A DNA stretch of 64,000 nt, from assembly GCA_964526785.1 (NCBI GenBank), contig CAZGMJ010000002.1, positions 62,001 through 126,000 of the forward strand, in the 5' to 3' direction. The position numbers and the translations under genes were made by a program. The notes beneath the pieces are model-generated. The model worked only from the letters and a program-made list of their open reading frames with translations. It did not search any database and was not told where the DNA came from. Position 1 is the first letter of the stretch, and each line of letters opens with the position of its first letter. Of this stretch, positions 34,737 through 43,417 are shown piece by piece. Source of the stretch: CAZGMJ01 sp964526785 (GTDB lineage Bacteria > Planctomycetota > Phycisphaerae > Sedimentisphaerales > Anaerobacaceae).

Positions 34737-34757
34737 GGGCAGTCCGAACGACTGCCC
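34737..34757 (-). promoter_or_regulatory. Hairpin in the leader of asd (terminator of the upstream gene or attenuator)
   Basis: GGGCAGTC and GACTGCCC form a perfect 8-base stem with a 5-base loop. It lies between the transporter stop (34831) and the asd start (34691), and downstream of the putative asd promoter. On the minus strand the sequence after it runs through TTGTGTG and later CTTTTTTC, not a tight T-run. It could end transporter transcripts or act in the asd leader. Confidence 0.5.
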
Positions 34758-34787
34758 TGCATGACATACGAGTTCCACTGAGGGCAC

Positions 34788-34816
34788 ATTATATCCATTT
34801 GTCGGTCAAAATGCAA
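34788..34816 (-). promoter_or_regulatory. Putative promoter of asd-truA
   Basis: On the minus strand TTGCAT (34811-34816), a 17-base spacer and a perfect TATAAT (34788-34793). The start of asd is about 95 bases downstream. The -35 is half consensus. Confidence 0.5.
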
Positions 34817-34830
34817 CCCGCAGGGAGGGA

Positions 34831-35781
34831 TTATTTATTGTACGAGAGTTGTACGTCTATGTTCGTGCCTGTTCTGTGCCATACGGCAGCCATGACAGAA
34901 GCTGTGATGATACATACAAATACGAATATCGCTGCGGGCATGGCGGCCTGGTCGCCAAAATGCTTGATCGCAAGTACCGTGCCGAGTCCGGCGTTCTGCA
35001 TGCCTATCTCGATGGCCAGAGTGCGTCGACTGGGCGTTCTCATACCGAAGACCGTTCCTACGCCATAGCCGGTTAACATTCCATAAACATTCAAAACGAC
35101 GACTACCAGTAGAATCAAGCCGGTTGCTTCGGCAAGGTGGGTCTTGTTCAGAGCAATGACGAGCGAGCAGATGAAGACGATGAATGTGACCGAAAGGGCG
35201 GGAAAGACGGGCAGGATTTGTCTTATGTGCCGGTTAAACTTGTGGCGTACGGCCAAGCCCAGCAGCAGCGGGGCGATGACCGTCAGGAACACGTGGATGA
35301 GCATGTTCCAGAACGGTACATCCATGGTGGAACGGGCAAGCAGGTAGGTCAGGGCGGGTGTTAGAATAGGGCACAGGAGCGTTGAGACCGTGGTTAACGA
35401 CACCGAGTACGCGGTATCGGCCCTGGCCACATAACTCATGACGTTGCTGGCCATTGCGCCGGGGGCCGAACCGGTTAGTATCAGGCCGATTGCAAGGATG
35501 TCGGGCAGACCGAAGAGTCGGGCAAGAGCGAAGGCGCCGAGCGGCATGATCGTGAATTGGGCGAATGAGCCGATCAGGATGACCCATGGCTCGCGAATAA
35601 TGCGTTTGAAATCCTCCGCCTGGAGGACCATACCGATCCCGAACATTGTCAGCGCGAAGAACCAGTCCATGCCGGGCTTGAGCGACGCGACTTGCCGGTC
35701 CCATTTGTACGCAAGCGCTCCGCAGACAAGGACCCATATGGCCAGGTATCGTGTGTAGAAGTCCAGTACTCGTCTGAGCAT
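34831..35781 (-). CDS. Bile acid:sodium symporter (BASS/SBF) family transporter
   Basis: 316 residues with about nine or ten membrane helices and no signal peptide. Family motifs: LTMFGIGMVLQAEDFKRI, ILTGSAPGAMASNVMSYVA followed by SVSLTTVSTLLCPILTP (the first crossover), and EIGMQNAGLGTVLAIKHFG (the second). It is a sodium-coupled uptake carrier for an organic anion; in bacteria substrates include pantoate and other keto acids, so bile acid is not implied. It precedes asd on the same strand with a 139-base gap. Confidence 0.9.
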   Translation of the reverse strand: MLRRVLDFYTRYLAIWVLVCGALAYKWDRQVASLKPGMDWFFALTMFGIGMVLQAEDFKRIIREPWVILIGSFAQFTIMPLGAFALARLFGLPDILAIGLILTGSAPGAMASNVMSYVARADTAYSVSLTTVSTLLCPILTPALTYLLARSTMDVPFWNMLIHVFLTVIAPLLLGLAVRHKFNRHIRQILPVFPALSVTFIVFICSLVIALNKTHLAEATGLILLVVVVLNVYGMLTGYGVGTVFGMRTPSRRTLAIEIGMQNAGLGTVLAIKHFGDQAAMPAAIFVFVCIITASVMAAVWHRTGTNIDVQLSYNK

Positions 35782-35899
35782 TTTCGGTCTTTTTCGACAG
35801 ATTCAATGATCCTGAGCAAGTATAGGTGTGCTTTCCGGCATGAACAATCGAAAAAGTGCCTGACTGCGACTGGATGAGCCCATAGATCATGACCGTTTG

Positions 35900-37783
35900 T
35901 CAGTGCCGGTCTGCCTCTGCGATTGAATTCGGGTCTGCAGACAGACCGAGCAGGTATTCTCGGGCCGTTTCAAGGACGGTGTCGCGGCCGATGGCAAGAT
36001 CTGCGGCGGTTTGTCTCACCGGCACATCGGGTTCGAGTCCTCGACGCTCGATAACACGTCTGAGGAAGCCCCGGTAGGGCTTGACGGGCAGGTGGACCTT
36101 GTACAGGCCGTTGGTTAGTGTGTATTCAATCTTGCGGGCCGAGGCGCCGGCGGTCGTCTGGCCGAACAATCGGGCTCTGTCGGTGGCGACGAACCAGGAT
36201 GTCCAACCCTCCCCGGCGCTGACGCATTTGCTGTCGATCAGAACTGCGATCGGGCCTTTGTAGCGTGGACGATTTGGTTCGGTTGTGTCGTCGTCGGTAT
36301 AGAAGTTTACGAAGGCTTTCCTGCCATCGAAACCGCCCCCGCTGTTGCCGCGGACATCCAGAATAAGGCCGCGAGCCTCTTGCAGATCCGCAATGGCTCG
36401 GTCCAACTTGTCCGTGAGATCCCGTCCGATACGCCGGACATACAGGTATCCCGTATCACCTTCCAGCATCTTCCAGGAAACGCTCGCCGAATCAGGAATG
36501 CCTTCTTTAGGTACCGGCAGACGGGGGATGTATCGCCCATTCAGCGTGGCGCGAACTGCGAAGCGGTGCCTGTGGCCGTCGGGGGCTTCGGTCTCCAGTC
36601 GCACGATCTCGCCCGCTTCCATTTGCCGATTGAAAGCCCGATATGCGTCGTAGCGAAGCTGTCTGCGGCTGGAATAGCCAATGTAACGAGCCGCCAGGTT
36701 CATCATGCGGTCGATTGCGTTGATTGCCTTGTCATCGTTGATCGTGCGCACGACCATGCCGACTTCGACGCCCGCCTTGTCCGCCGGCCCATCGGGATCG
36801 ACGTGATAGATTGCCGGGCGTCCCTGCTCATCGGCCAGGCAGAAGAAACCGCAATCCCAGCGGGGCAATGGGGGTTCCGGCACCTGGGCGGTGCCGGGCA
36901 GCAGATGCGCGTGGCTGTCCTCGAGTCTGGCCACAAGCTCCATGCAGAGCAACCCGAATTGCTCGCGGCTCCGGACCACTTTGCTTCGCGGAATAAATTC
37001 AGCACCCACCGCCTTCCAGTTGATTCCTTTGAGTTCAAAACAGGGGTATCTTGCCCCGAGGGTCTCGTACAGATCCTTGAATGTGCCTTCATAATCATTC
37101 GGGTCGCGCGTTATGCCTTTGGTGTCGCCGGCGGGTGACCTGACGACGGCAATATATCCGCTGGCCTGGCCGACCTTCTCGATCAGTGATCTGGCCCGCT
37201 CGCGAATGCCTGGATTGTCACTCGACACATAAGGTTCAAGCGCTGCAACAAACTGCTGTTCCTGCTTGGAATGCTGTATTCCCCAGATAATTCTGGTGGC
37301 GTTCTCGTTGCGCATTGCAAGCGCCGCGAGCCTGTTCAGTATCGTTTCGCTCTTGGGCTTGGCTACGGACAGGCCGTAGTACACGGCGTAGTATCGCGTC
37401 AGACCGGACGGCGAGAAACTCGCGTGATACATGAGTTCGAGGGCCTTGTCCTTGAGTGGGGACGGCTCTTTGTTCCAGATCAAGCGGGTGCTGACCTGCT
37501 GAATCGCCTGGCTGGTGTAGTCGCCGGCGCTGCGAAGTCCCCGGCGGATCATTTCGAGCACCTGCTTGTCGCTGTAAGTGCCTGATTCCGGGTCGGCCAG
37601 CCACTGGCTGCACCGCTCGCCCGCAGCGGGATCGTCCGGGAAGAAGGACTCAAAGACTGCCGTCTCTTCGGCGGATTGCGCGCCGACGACACTGGGGATT
37701 GCGCCTGGAACAAGCAGCAAGAGCGCCCACAATCCTAGCCTGTGATTCGACGCACACCGACCTGAATCCGCAGCGAATCTCAT
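35900..37783 (-). CDS. Exported S41-family (tail-specific/C-terminal processing) protease with PDZ domain
   Basis: 627 residues; GGAG precedes the ATG. A signal peptide (about to GAQSA) and a helical N-terminal region of about 200 residues come first. A PDZ domain lies near 325-390 (AIYHVDPDGPADKAGVEVGM), then the S41 peptidase core from about 445: GYLYVRRIGRDLTDKLDRAI, ARGLILDVRGNSGGGFDG and the nucleophile in DSKCVSAGEGWTSW (Ser near 519). The catalytic Lys/other partner was not pinpointed. It should cut periplasmic or exported proteins at their C-termini. The next gene downstream on this strand is the BASS transporter. Confidence 0.88.
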   Translation of the reverse strand: MRFAADSGRCASNHRLGLWALLLLVPGAIPSVVGAQSAEETAVFESFFPDDPAAGERCSQWLADPESGTYSDKQVLEMIRRGLRSAGDYTSQAIQQVSTRLIWNKEPSPLKDKALELMYHASFSPSGLTRYYAVYYGLSVAKPKSETILNRLAALAMRNENATRIIWGIQHSKQEQQFVAALEPYVSSDNPGIRERARSLIEKVGQASGYIAVVRSPAGDTKGITRDPNDYEGTFKDLYETLGARYPCFELKGINWKAVGAEFIPRSKVVRSREQFGLLCMELVARLEDSHAHLLPGTAQVPEPPLPRWDCGFFCLADEQGRPAIYHVDPDGPADKAGVEVGMVVRTINDDKAINAIDRMMNLAARYIGYSSRRQLRYDAYRAFNRQMEAGEIVRLETEAPDGHRHRFAVRATLNGRYIPRLPVPKEGIPDSASVSWKMLEGDTGYLYVRRIGRDLTDKLDRAIADLQEARGLILDVRGNSGGGFDGRKAFVNFYTDDDTTEPNRPRYKGPIAVLIDSKCVSAGEGWTSWFVATDRARLFGQTTAGASARKIEYTLTNGLYKVHLPVKPYRGFLRRVIERRGLEPDVPVRQTAADLAIGRDTVLETAREYLLGLSADPNSIAEADRH

Positions 37784-37838
37784 TCCATGCGCTCCTGCTC
37801 TGTTAAATCGCAGCTGTCCACGAGATGTACGGCCGCGT

Positions 37839-38216
37839 TTATTGTGATTTCACGACACGAATCAACTGTTGATCCTCAACTTCCCACAGCGACGCCAGAT
37901 CGCTCTTGATCCTGCCGATTACGTTAACGGGTGAGGCGGCTCTGATTTCGCCCGCGTGCGAAATGGCGGTTGGCCCGAAGAATATGCAGAAGGCCGAACC
38001 GACAGGCCAATATGCAATCTCGCCCGCCTCGAGCACGTCCCGACTGTCCTGCTCCAACTCGCACTTGACAGGAATCGGGAAATATATCTCGGCGCCCCAG
38101 AGATTGGCCCTGCCCTCCAACGGCAAGAGATCACGTATAGCACAGGCGGTTGCACTCTGGTTGAGTTCTGCGGTATATGTCTTGCCGTCTATTTCGATGT
38201 TGATCTTCTCAGCCAT
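37839..38216 (-). CDS. Cyclophilin-like (TM1367-type) domain protein
   Basis: 125 residues; CGAGGTGA before the ATG. The small beta-barrel shows INIEIDGKTYTAELNQSATA, NLWGAEIYFPIP, DVLEAGEIAYWPVGSAFCIFFGPT and NVIGRIKSD. This layout is that of the cyclophilin-like family with TM1367 as its known structure. Prolyl-isomerase activity has not generally been shown for it and ligand is unknown. It is cytoplasmic and stands between the S41 protease and degP on the same strand. Confidence 0.8.
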   Translation of the reverse strand: MAEKINIEIDGKTYTAELNQSATACAIRDLLPLEGRANLWGAEIYFPIPVKCELEQDSRDVLEAGEIAYWPVGSAFCIFFGPTAISHAGEIRAASPVNVIGRIKSDLASLWEVEDQQLIRVVKSQ

Positions 38217-38303
38217 CGCTCACCTCGAAACACGTTGGCGATTACCCCCGTTCCGCCTCACATCAACATCAAGCATAGGGTCGGCCGCGTAGGCGGTCAA
38301 ATG

Positions 38304-38330
38304 AAAAAGCCCCGCGTGCTGGCGGGGCTT
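38304..38330 (-). terminator. Rho-independent terminator after degP
   Basis: AAGCCCCGC and GCGGGGCTT form a perfect 9-base stem with a 6-base loop, followed on the minus strand by TTTTT. It lies 30 bases past the DegP-like stop. Its core (AGCCCCGC/GCGGGGCT) is the same as that of the hairpin at 27686-27715. Confidence 0.9.
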
Positions 38331-38359
38331 GGTTGAGTTCTCAATACTGACGATGTGCG

Positions 38360-39850
38360 TCAGTCGGGCAGGCGAAGCAATACGTAAGCAGTTACCCAAT
38401 CCTGCTTGACGAGCAACAGCACGCTGCCTTCCTTCTGGGCCTTCTTGACTGCTTCTGCGAACTCCTTGACGTTCTCGACAGCCACGCGATCCACTTCCTT
38501 AATCAGCGTGCCGGGAGCCAGGCCCTTTCGAGCGGCTTCAGAATCGGGCTCAACGCTGCTGACAATAACGCCCGACTCGTCCTCATACCCGTAACGCTTT
38601 GCGAGTTCTTCGCTGAGATCGCGAACGGAAAAGCCGAGCTTATCCATTGCTTCATCGGCCTTCTCCTGTGTCTCGACGTTCTCAGAATCTCGCTTGTCCA
38701 GCCTGGCAGTGAGAGTAACGCGTTTGCCGTCGCGCCACACCACGATCTCGACGGGCGTATCCGGCTTGAGCATGGCGATGCGATTCCGCAGTTCGTTGGC
38801 GGTCGTCACCGGTTCGCCGTCGAGTTCCAGAATGATATCGCTTTGCTTTATACCTGCCTTGTCGGCCGCCGAATCTTCGTCCACGTGGGAAATCAGCACG
38901 CCCTTATTGTCTTCCAGCCCGAATTTCTCTGCAAGTTCGGCGCTCATATCCTGCGGCAGTACGCCCAGAAAGCCGCGTTCCACCTTTCCGCTCTTGATAA
39001 GCTGATCGTAAATGTGCTTGGCCATATTGATGGGAATGGCGAAACCGATGCCGATATTGCCGCTGCTGCCGGCGATGGCTGTGTTTATGCCCACGACCTT
39101 CCCGTCCAGATTGATCAGCGGTCCACCTGAGTTGCCGAAATTGATGGCGGCGTCGGTCTGGATGAAGTTCTCCAATGTAGCCAGTCCGAAGCCGGCGCGG
39201 TGTTTGGCGCTCACGATGCCGGCTGTAACCGTGTGGCTCAGTCCCAGCGGGTTGCCGATAGCCAGCACCCATTCGCCGACCTCCAACTCATCGGAATCAG
39301 CAAGGGGAAGATACTCAAGGTTCTCCTCTTTAATTCGGAGCACGGCGACGTCGGAATCGGGATCGAGACCGATGACCTCCGCCTCGGGTTCGCGCCCGTC
39401 CTGGAGTTCAACATACACCTTGTCCGCATCGCGAACCACGTGGTTGTTGGTCAGAATATAGCCATCGGGCGAAATAATAAAGCCGGATCCCTGGGCCATT
39501 TGTTGTCGTTGACGTTGGCGCGGCTGCTGGCGCGGTTGTTGCTGTTGCGGGGCGCGTCTTCTGAAAAAGTACTCAAAAAAATCGTCGCTGAAAGGGTCCA
39601 TGAATGGTCCGTCACCAAAGCCGCGGTATTGTTGGGTTATGGTCCGCTGAGCTTTGATTCCGACCACTGCGGGTGAGGCTTCTTCAGCCACCGACGCGAA
39701 GGCCTTGCCCATATCCTTGAGGGTGGCAATACTGCCTTCGTCCTGTGCGGTTGCCGCTAAGGGTAGCGCAAGCAAAGTGCCAAGCACAAATGTGACAATC
39801 ACAAAACGTGCCGTGGCGAATCGCCCGATCTTTAAGCCGGTTGCATCCAT
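38360..39850 (-). CDS. DegP/HtrA-type periplasmic serine protease (Do family)
   Basis: 496 residues; CTGGAGGT six bases before ATG. Signal peptide ends near ATAQDEG. The trypsin-like triad is complete: His in LTNNHVVRDAD (about 138), Asp in DPDSDVAVLRI (about 168) and Ser in NFGNSGGPLINLDG (about 240). A Gln/Arg-rich stretch (about 95-115) replaces the Q-linker. Two PDZ domains follow: GFLGVLPQDMSAELAEKFG with DSAADKAGIKQSDIILELDG, and KLGFSVRDLSEELAKRYG. It degrades or refolds damaged periplasmic proteins. It is likely under envelope-stress control, but no specific promoter was recognised; a stem (CGGGGA/TCCCCG at 39895-39922) lies upstream. Confidence 0.94.
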   Translation of the reverse strand: MDATGLKIGRFATARFVIVTFVLGTLLALPLAATAQDEGSIATLKDMGKAFASVAEEASPAVVGIKAQRTITQQYRGFGDGPFMDPFSDDFFEYFFRRRAPQQQQPRQQPRQRQRQQMAQGSGFIISPDGYILTNNHVVRDADKVYVELQDGREPEAEVIGLDPDSDVAVLRIKEENLEYLPLADSDELEVGEWVLAIGNPLGLSHTVTAGIVSAKHRAGFGLATLENFIQTDAAINFGNSGGPLINLDGKVVGINTAIAGSSGNIGIGFAIPINMAKHIYDQLIKSGKVERGFLGVLPQDMSAELAEKFGLEDNKGVLISHVDEDSAADKAGIKQSDIILELDGEPVTTANELRNRIAMLKPDTPVEIVVWRDGKRVTLTARLDKRDSENVETQEKADEAMDKLGFSVRDLSEELAKRYGYEDESGVIVSSVEPDSEAARKGLAPGTLIKEVDRVAVENVKEFAEAVKKAQKEGSVLLLVKQDWVTAYVLLRLPD

Positions 39851-40182
39851 AAATCGACCTCCAGTTCCATAGCAAAAAGTGTACGCAAAATTGCCGGGGA
39901 ACGAAGCTGTTGCCGATCCCCGTGTGCCACATAATACGATTCTATGGCCGATTAGTTCACGGTGTCAAAGTCTTTTTTACCCAGCGGCAAAGTAGGGATT
40001 GCCTGGCAGGTAAGAGCGGGTGCCGTCTTGTATTTGAGAGCGAACTCGAAAGTCGTTGCGTGAATGAACCTGGGGCGGCGGATGGGCCGTCGGAGCAGAG
40101 TCTGCGGACGTGTGCAGAGATGTGTTGAACCGGCGGTGCGTTTTTGCTTGCATCCCTGCGTGCAGCGTGCTTTGTTATGGCC
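39851..40182. other. Divergent intergenic region between degP and yjbQ
   Basis: 332 bases holding the leftward DegP-like and rightward YjbQ-family promoters. It contains an inverted repeat CGGGGA/TCCCCG (39895-39900 and 39917-39922) with no T-run. It is not a CIRCE element. Open frames here are short and without signals. Confidence 0.4.
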
Positions 40183-40599
40183 ATGAAAACGCTGACGAAA
40201 GAAATCTGGATGAACGTGCCGCAGCGCCGAGCCATTGTCTCGATACACGACGAAGTCGAACGGCTGGTCGACCAAAGCGGTGTGCAGGAAGGGATCGTGC
40301 TGGTCAATGCGATGCACATTACCGCCTCGGTCTTCATCAATGACAACGAATCGGGCCTGCATCACGATTACGAAGTATGGCTCGAAAAGCTCGCACCTGA
40401 AAAACCGCACTCTCAATACAGGCACAACGGCTTCGAAGACAACGCCGATGCGCACATGAAACGCCAGGTGATGGGGCGGGAGGTCGTCGTGGCGATTACC
40501 GAGGGCAAACTGCACCTCGGACCCTGGGAGCATATCTTCTACTACGAGTTCGACGGCAACCGCAAAAAACGCTTACTCGTAAAGATCATCGGGGAATAA
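40183..40599 (+). CDS. YjbQ (UPF0047) family protein
   Basis: 138 residues from the ATG at 40183 (one at 40177 is two codons earlier). Family motifs: GIVLVNAMHITASVFINDNE, HHDYEVWLEKLAP, NADAHMKRQVMGREVVV and KLHLGPWEHIFYYEFDG. YjbQ proteins are small cytoplasmic trimers with a cluster of His residues and weak thiamine-phosphate-synthase-like activity reported in E. coli; their true role is not settled. The Asp/His pattern here is intact. No ribosome site was seen. Confidence 0.92.
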   Translation: MKTLTKEIWMNVPQRRAIVSIHDEVERLVDQSGVQEGIVLVNAMHITASVFINDNESGLHHDYEVWLEKLAPEKPHSQYRHNGFEDNADAHMKRQVMGREVVVAITEGKLHLGPWEHIFYYEFDGNRKKRLLVKIIGE

Positions 40600-40737
40600 A
40601 GACGACGTGCGAATCCGATTTAGCCAGATGCCTGGTTGCTTGCACGACAGCTTCCAAGTACCAAGGGGGTGCGGAAGACTGCGCGTAACCGCCGGCAATG
40701 TCGCCAATGCGTGCGCAACACTTGCCGCGATGCGAAG

Positions 40738-42543
40738 CTAATCCATGAATGCCCAGGCTTTGTACGAAGAGAAACATTTGGCCGTGTCCCAGCAAGCCTG
40801 ACTCCAGTCCTCGCCGATTTGCTCGAACAGGTCTCTGGCCAGTTTCTTGTCTTTGTTTAAGCAGGCGAAGGCACAATAGCCATCGAGATAGCCGGTCGCT
40901 TTGGGATAGGCTTTGAGGATGCTTGGGTAACCTCGTTTGATCCGCTCGTAGGAGAAATCATGGTCTTTGGTGCTTCGCGGGCCGGCATACAGAAGGACGG
41001 CATGTGCGATTCTTGTGTATAGGGCATCGGTCTCACCCGGCTCGAAACGCTCTACTGCTTTGCTTGCAAACGCCTTCAAAGCCCCTTGCTGTCCGCCCCA
41101 GCGAGGCAACAGCGCAATAGCTCGAGCGTAGTAGAGAGGAAGATAGCCCGGTTCAATGCTCACTCCCATATTGAACAGGTGCTCGGAAACCAAATCGGGG
41201 GCGTTGAGGCCCATAGCCGTCGAAAGATAGACCGAATATAGATGGGGATCTTTCGGTTTGAGGTTCTCCGCTTTAGCGAGGGCCTCTTTGGCCAGAAGCA
41301 ACTTCTCTCGGAAGCCTTTCCAGTTCTGCGCCAGCACCTCTGCCGCGAAGTTTCCGGTTCGCGCTCTCCACGCAAGGTAGGTGTACGCTTCGGCTTTGGC
41401 AATCCAGGGCGTGGAGGATTCAGGGTTCTGCTTGATCCACTCATCTAATCTTCTTGTGCTGATCGCATCTTCGAACGTCTCTTTGGAGCCATAGCTATAG
41501 GCCAGCGACTTGTAGAAATCTACTAGCTGCCAGTTTCCATCGATGAAGCGGTATTTCCTAGTTCGCAGCCGAGCGGCCATTTGTTCGAGTTCTGCATACT
41601 TCCGTTTGTATAGAAGATTCCTGACCTGTCGACTTCCTATTTCCGCGTTGTCAGAGATGTAGTTGTTAGCAACCACTGCATTGCAGAAATGGGGACAGTA
41701 TATTCCTGCGCCGGCATTGTTGGCGCACGTATTGTGCAATATCCGCGGTTTGCTCGGTCCGTCGGCGACAGCAATGCCGTGTCTCCCATTGCTTGAACAG
41801 ACATTCTTGTCTGCCAGGCCGCCATCTACGTCCCAGAATACCATTCCGGTTCGTGCGTTGTTACTGCAGCGATTTGCTACAAGGGTTGGCTGGGTACCTT
41901 CGCCATAAGCGATGATTCCGAAGTGGCCGTTTTCGCTGCACGTATTTTGCTCGGCTGTGCCTTTTGCTCCCGACAGGAAGAATATTCCATGGCGCATGTT
42001 CTTGGAACAGGTATTGTTTTGCAAAGTCGGAACTGCTCCTGTGCCTCGGACCATAATCCCGTCTGTTCTACTATTCTCGATGATGCAGTTGGATATTGAC
42101 GTATTGCCGCGCCCGGCCACTAGGACGCCGCAATCGCCCGCCTGATGGATATGACAACCGTTGACGTCGATTGTGGCGGCATTGATGAAGACAACAGCGA
42201 AACTCTCGGCTTTGTCCGGTAGAACCTGATTTGCGTCAGTGTGCGTCAGAGTCAGGTTCGTTAGTGTCGCATCAGTGCAACCGGTTGCCCGAACAACGGG
42301 ACTCTCCAGGCTGCTGCAACGAACAACGGTGTTCGGTCGATCTTCTCCTCTGATCGTGACGCCACTCTTCAACGAAATGGACTCATCGTACGTCCCCGCT
42401 TTGACAATCACAGTGTCCGTTGCTTGTGAGGCGTCAATTGCCGCTTGAATGGTGGAAAACTCTTGCGGCACGATTAGATCCTTGGCGCCAACACAACTTG
42501 AGACCGCTTGAATGCTCGCGATGATAAATGCTATCCATTTCAT
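40738..42543 (-). CDS. Beta-helix lipoprotein fused to a DUF4034-like TPR-type domain
   Basis: 601 residues from the ATG at 42543, fixed by GGAGGT eight bases upstream; longer readings have no such site. A short signal ends in a lipobox (AVSSC, residues 13-17), so it is probably lipid-anchored. Residues about 22-320 are right-handed beta-helix coils (TIQAAIDASQATDTVIVKAG, GIMVRGTGAVPTLQNNTCSK, GHFGIIAYGEGTQPTLVANR). The rest (FIDGNWQLVDFYKSLAYSYG and LLAKEALAKAENLKPKDP) resembles DUF4034 helical repeats. It may bind a cell-surface polymer and recruit a partner; function is unknown. The stop is 138 bases from the YjbQ gene, which runs the other way. Confidence 0.75.
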   Translation of the reverse strand: MKWIAFIIASIQAVSSCVGAKDLIVPQEFSTIQAAIDASQATDTVIVKAGTYDESISLKSGVTIRGEDRPNTVVRCSSLESPVVRATGCTDATLTNLTLTHTDANQVLPDKAESFAVVFINAATIDVNGCHIHQAGDCGVLVAGRGNTSISNCIIENSRTDGIMVRGTGAVPTLQNNTCSKNMRHGIFFLSGAKGTAEQNTCSENGHFGIIAYGEGTQPTLVANRCSNNARTGMVFWDVDGGLADKNVCSSNGRHGIAVADGPSKPRILHNTCANNAGAGIYCPHFCNAVVANNYISDNAEIGSRQVRNLLYKRKYAELEQMAARLRTRKYRFIDGNWQLVDFYKSLAYSYGSKETFEDAISTRRLDEWIKQNPESSTPWIAKAEAYTYLAWRARTGNFAAEVLAQNWKGFREKLLLAKEALAKAENLKPKDPHLYSVYLSTAMGLNAPDLVSEHLFNMGVSIEPGYLPLYYARAIALLPRWGGQQGALKAFASKAVERFEPGETDALYTRIAHAVLLYAGPRSTKDHDFSYERIKRGYPSILKAYPKATGYLDGYCAFACLNKDKKLARDLFEQIGEDWSQACWDTAKCFSSYKAWAFMD

Positions 42544-42614
42544 TATCTCGTACCTCCACATGCAAAACATCAAAACGCGTCCGAGTTGTTCCCATGCATT
42601 ATAACCGCGCAGGT

Positions 42615-42652
42615 GAATGGGGGAAGAGGAAATCGCAATCCGTCCCCCATTC
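42615..42652. repeat. Perfect 10-base inverted repeat, REP-like hairpin
   Basis: GAATGGGGGA (42615-42624) and TCCCCCATTC (42643-42652) are exact reverse complements with an 18-base loop that contains a further GGA/TCC pairing. It lies between the divergent DUF4034 lipoprotein and LysE genes. There is no T-run, so it is not a standard terminator. The G-run/C-run style recalls REP palindromes mobilised by Y1-family (RAYT) transposases, but only one copy was seen in this window. Confidence 0.6.
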
Positions 42653-42767
42653 CCCTTGACTTGGTTCAGGGAGTTTCGGATCATCAATACGATTAAGCAT
42701 TGATGAGGTCGTGCTTGCACGGGGGAGGCAGGCCAGATCCGACATAACAAGTGTGATACGTGCCAAA

Positions 42768-43406
42768 ATGGAATTGCTGGGCTTTCTCATCGGGGTGGTT
42801 GCTATCTCGGCGTCGGGAGTGATGATGCCGGGACCGGTTACGGCCACTGCGATCGCCATGGGCGGCCGCAACCGCTTCGCCGGCGCATTGATCGCCGTCG
42901 GTCACGGCATTGTCGAATTCCCGCTGATGATTCTGGTGGTGCTCGGTGCGGCGAGCATACTGAACTCGAATATCGCGAGAGTCATTATTGGGCTGATCGG
43001 CGGGATGGTCCTGCTGATGATGGCGAATCAGATGTTCGCAGCCATTCGCAAGCGAGCAAGAGCGGAGGGGGATGTCGTGCGGGGTACGCCTGTCGTAGCG
43101 GGCATTCTGCTCTCGGCGGGTAATCCGTACTTTCTGGTATGGTGGGCGACAATCGGCCTGGGACTGGCGACCAAGGCGGGAAGCCTCGGCGCATGGGCCT
43201 TTGCGCTCTTCGCCCTGGTGCACTGGGCGTGTGATTTCCTGTGGCTTACGGCTCTGTCGTGGGCGAGTCATCGCGGAGCAAAGCTGCTGACGCCGCGACG
43301 GCAGAATATCGTTCTGGGGATCTGTGCTCTGGTGGTGCTGGCGTTCGGCTTGTTGTTTCTCGGCGGGGCGATATTGCTGCTTGTCAAGGCAGTGCGCGGA
43401 GCATAA
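42768..43406 (+). CDS. LysE-family amino-acid exporter
   Basis: 212 residues from the ATG encoding MELLGFLIGVVAISASGVMM; an in-frame GTG 57 bases earlier gives a non-family extension. Six hydrophobic segments fit the family. The early motif reads GVMMPGPVTATAIAMGGRNR, similar to the PGP signature of LysE/RhtB carriers, followed by GALIAVGHGIVEFPLMILVV and GNPYFLVWWATIGLGLA. It exports amino acids or similar small metabolites across the inner membrane. The substrate is not known. It converges with the YihY gene, 11 bases away. Confidence 0.88.
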   Translation: MELLGFLIGVVAISASGVMMPGPVTATAIAMGGRNRFAGALIAVGHGIVEFPLMILVVLGAASILNSNIARVIIGLIGGMVLLMMANQMFAAIRKRARAEGDVVRGTPVVAGILLSAGNPYFLVWWATIGLGLATKAGSLGAWAFALFALVHWACDFLWLTALSWASHRGAKLLTPRRQNIVLGICALVVLAFGLLFLGGAILLLVKAVRGA

Positions 43407-43417
43407 GAATACCGTCA

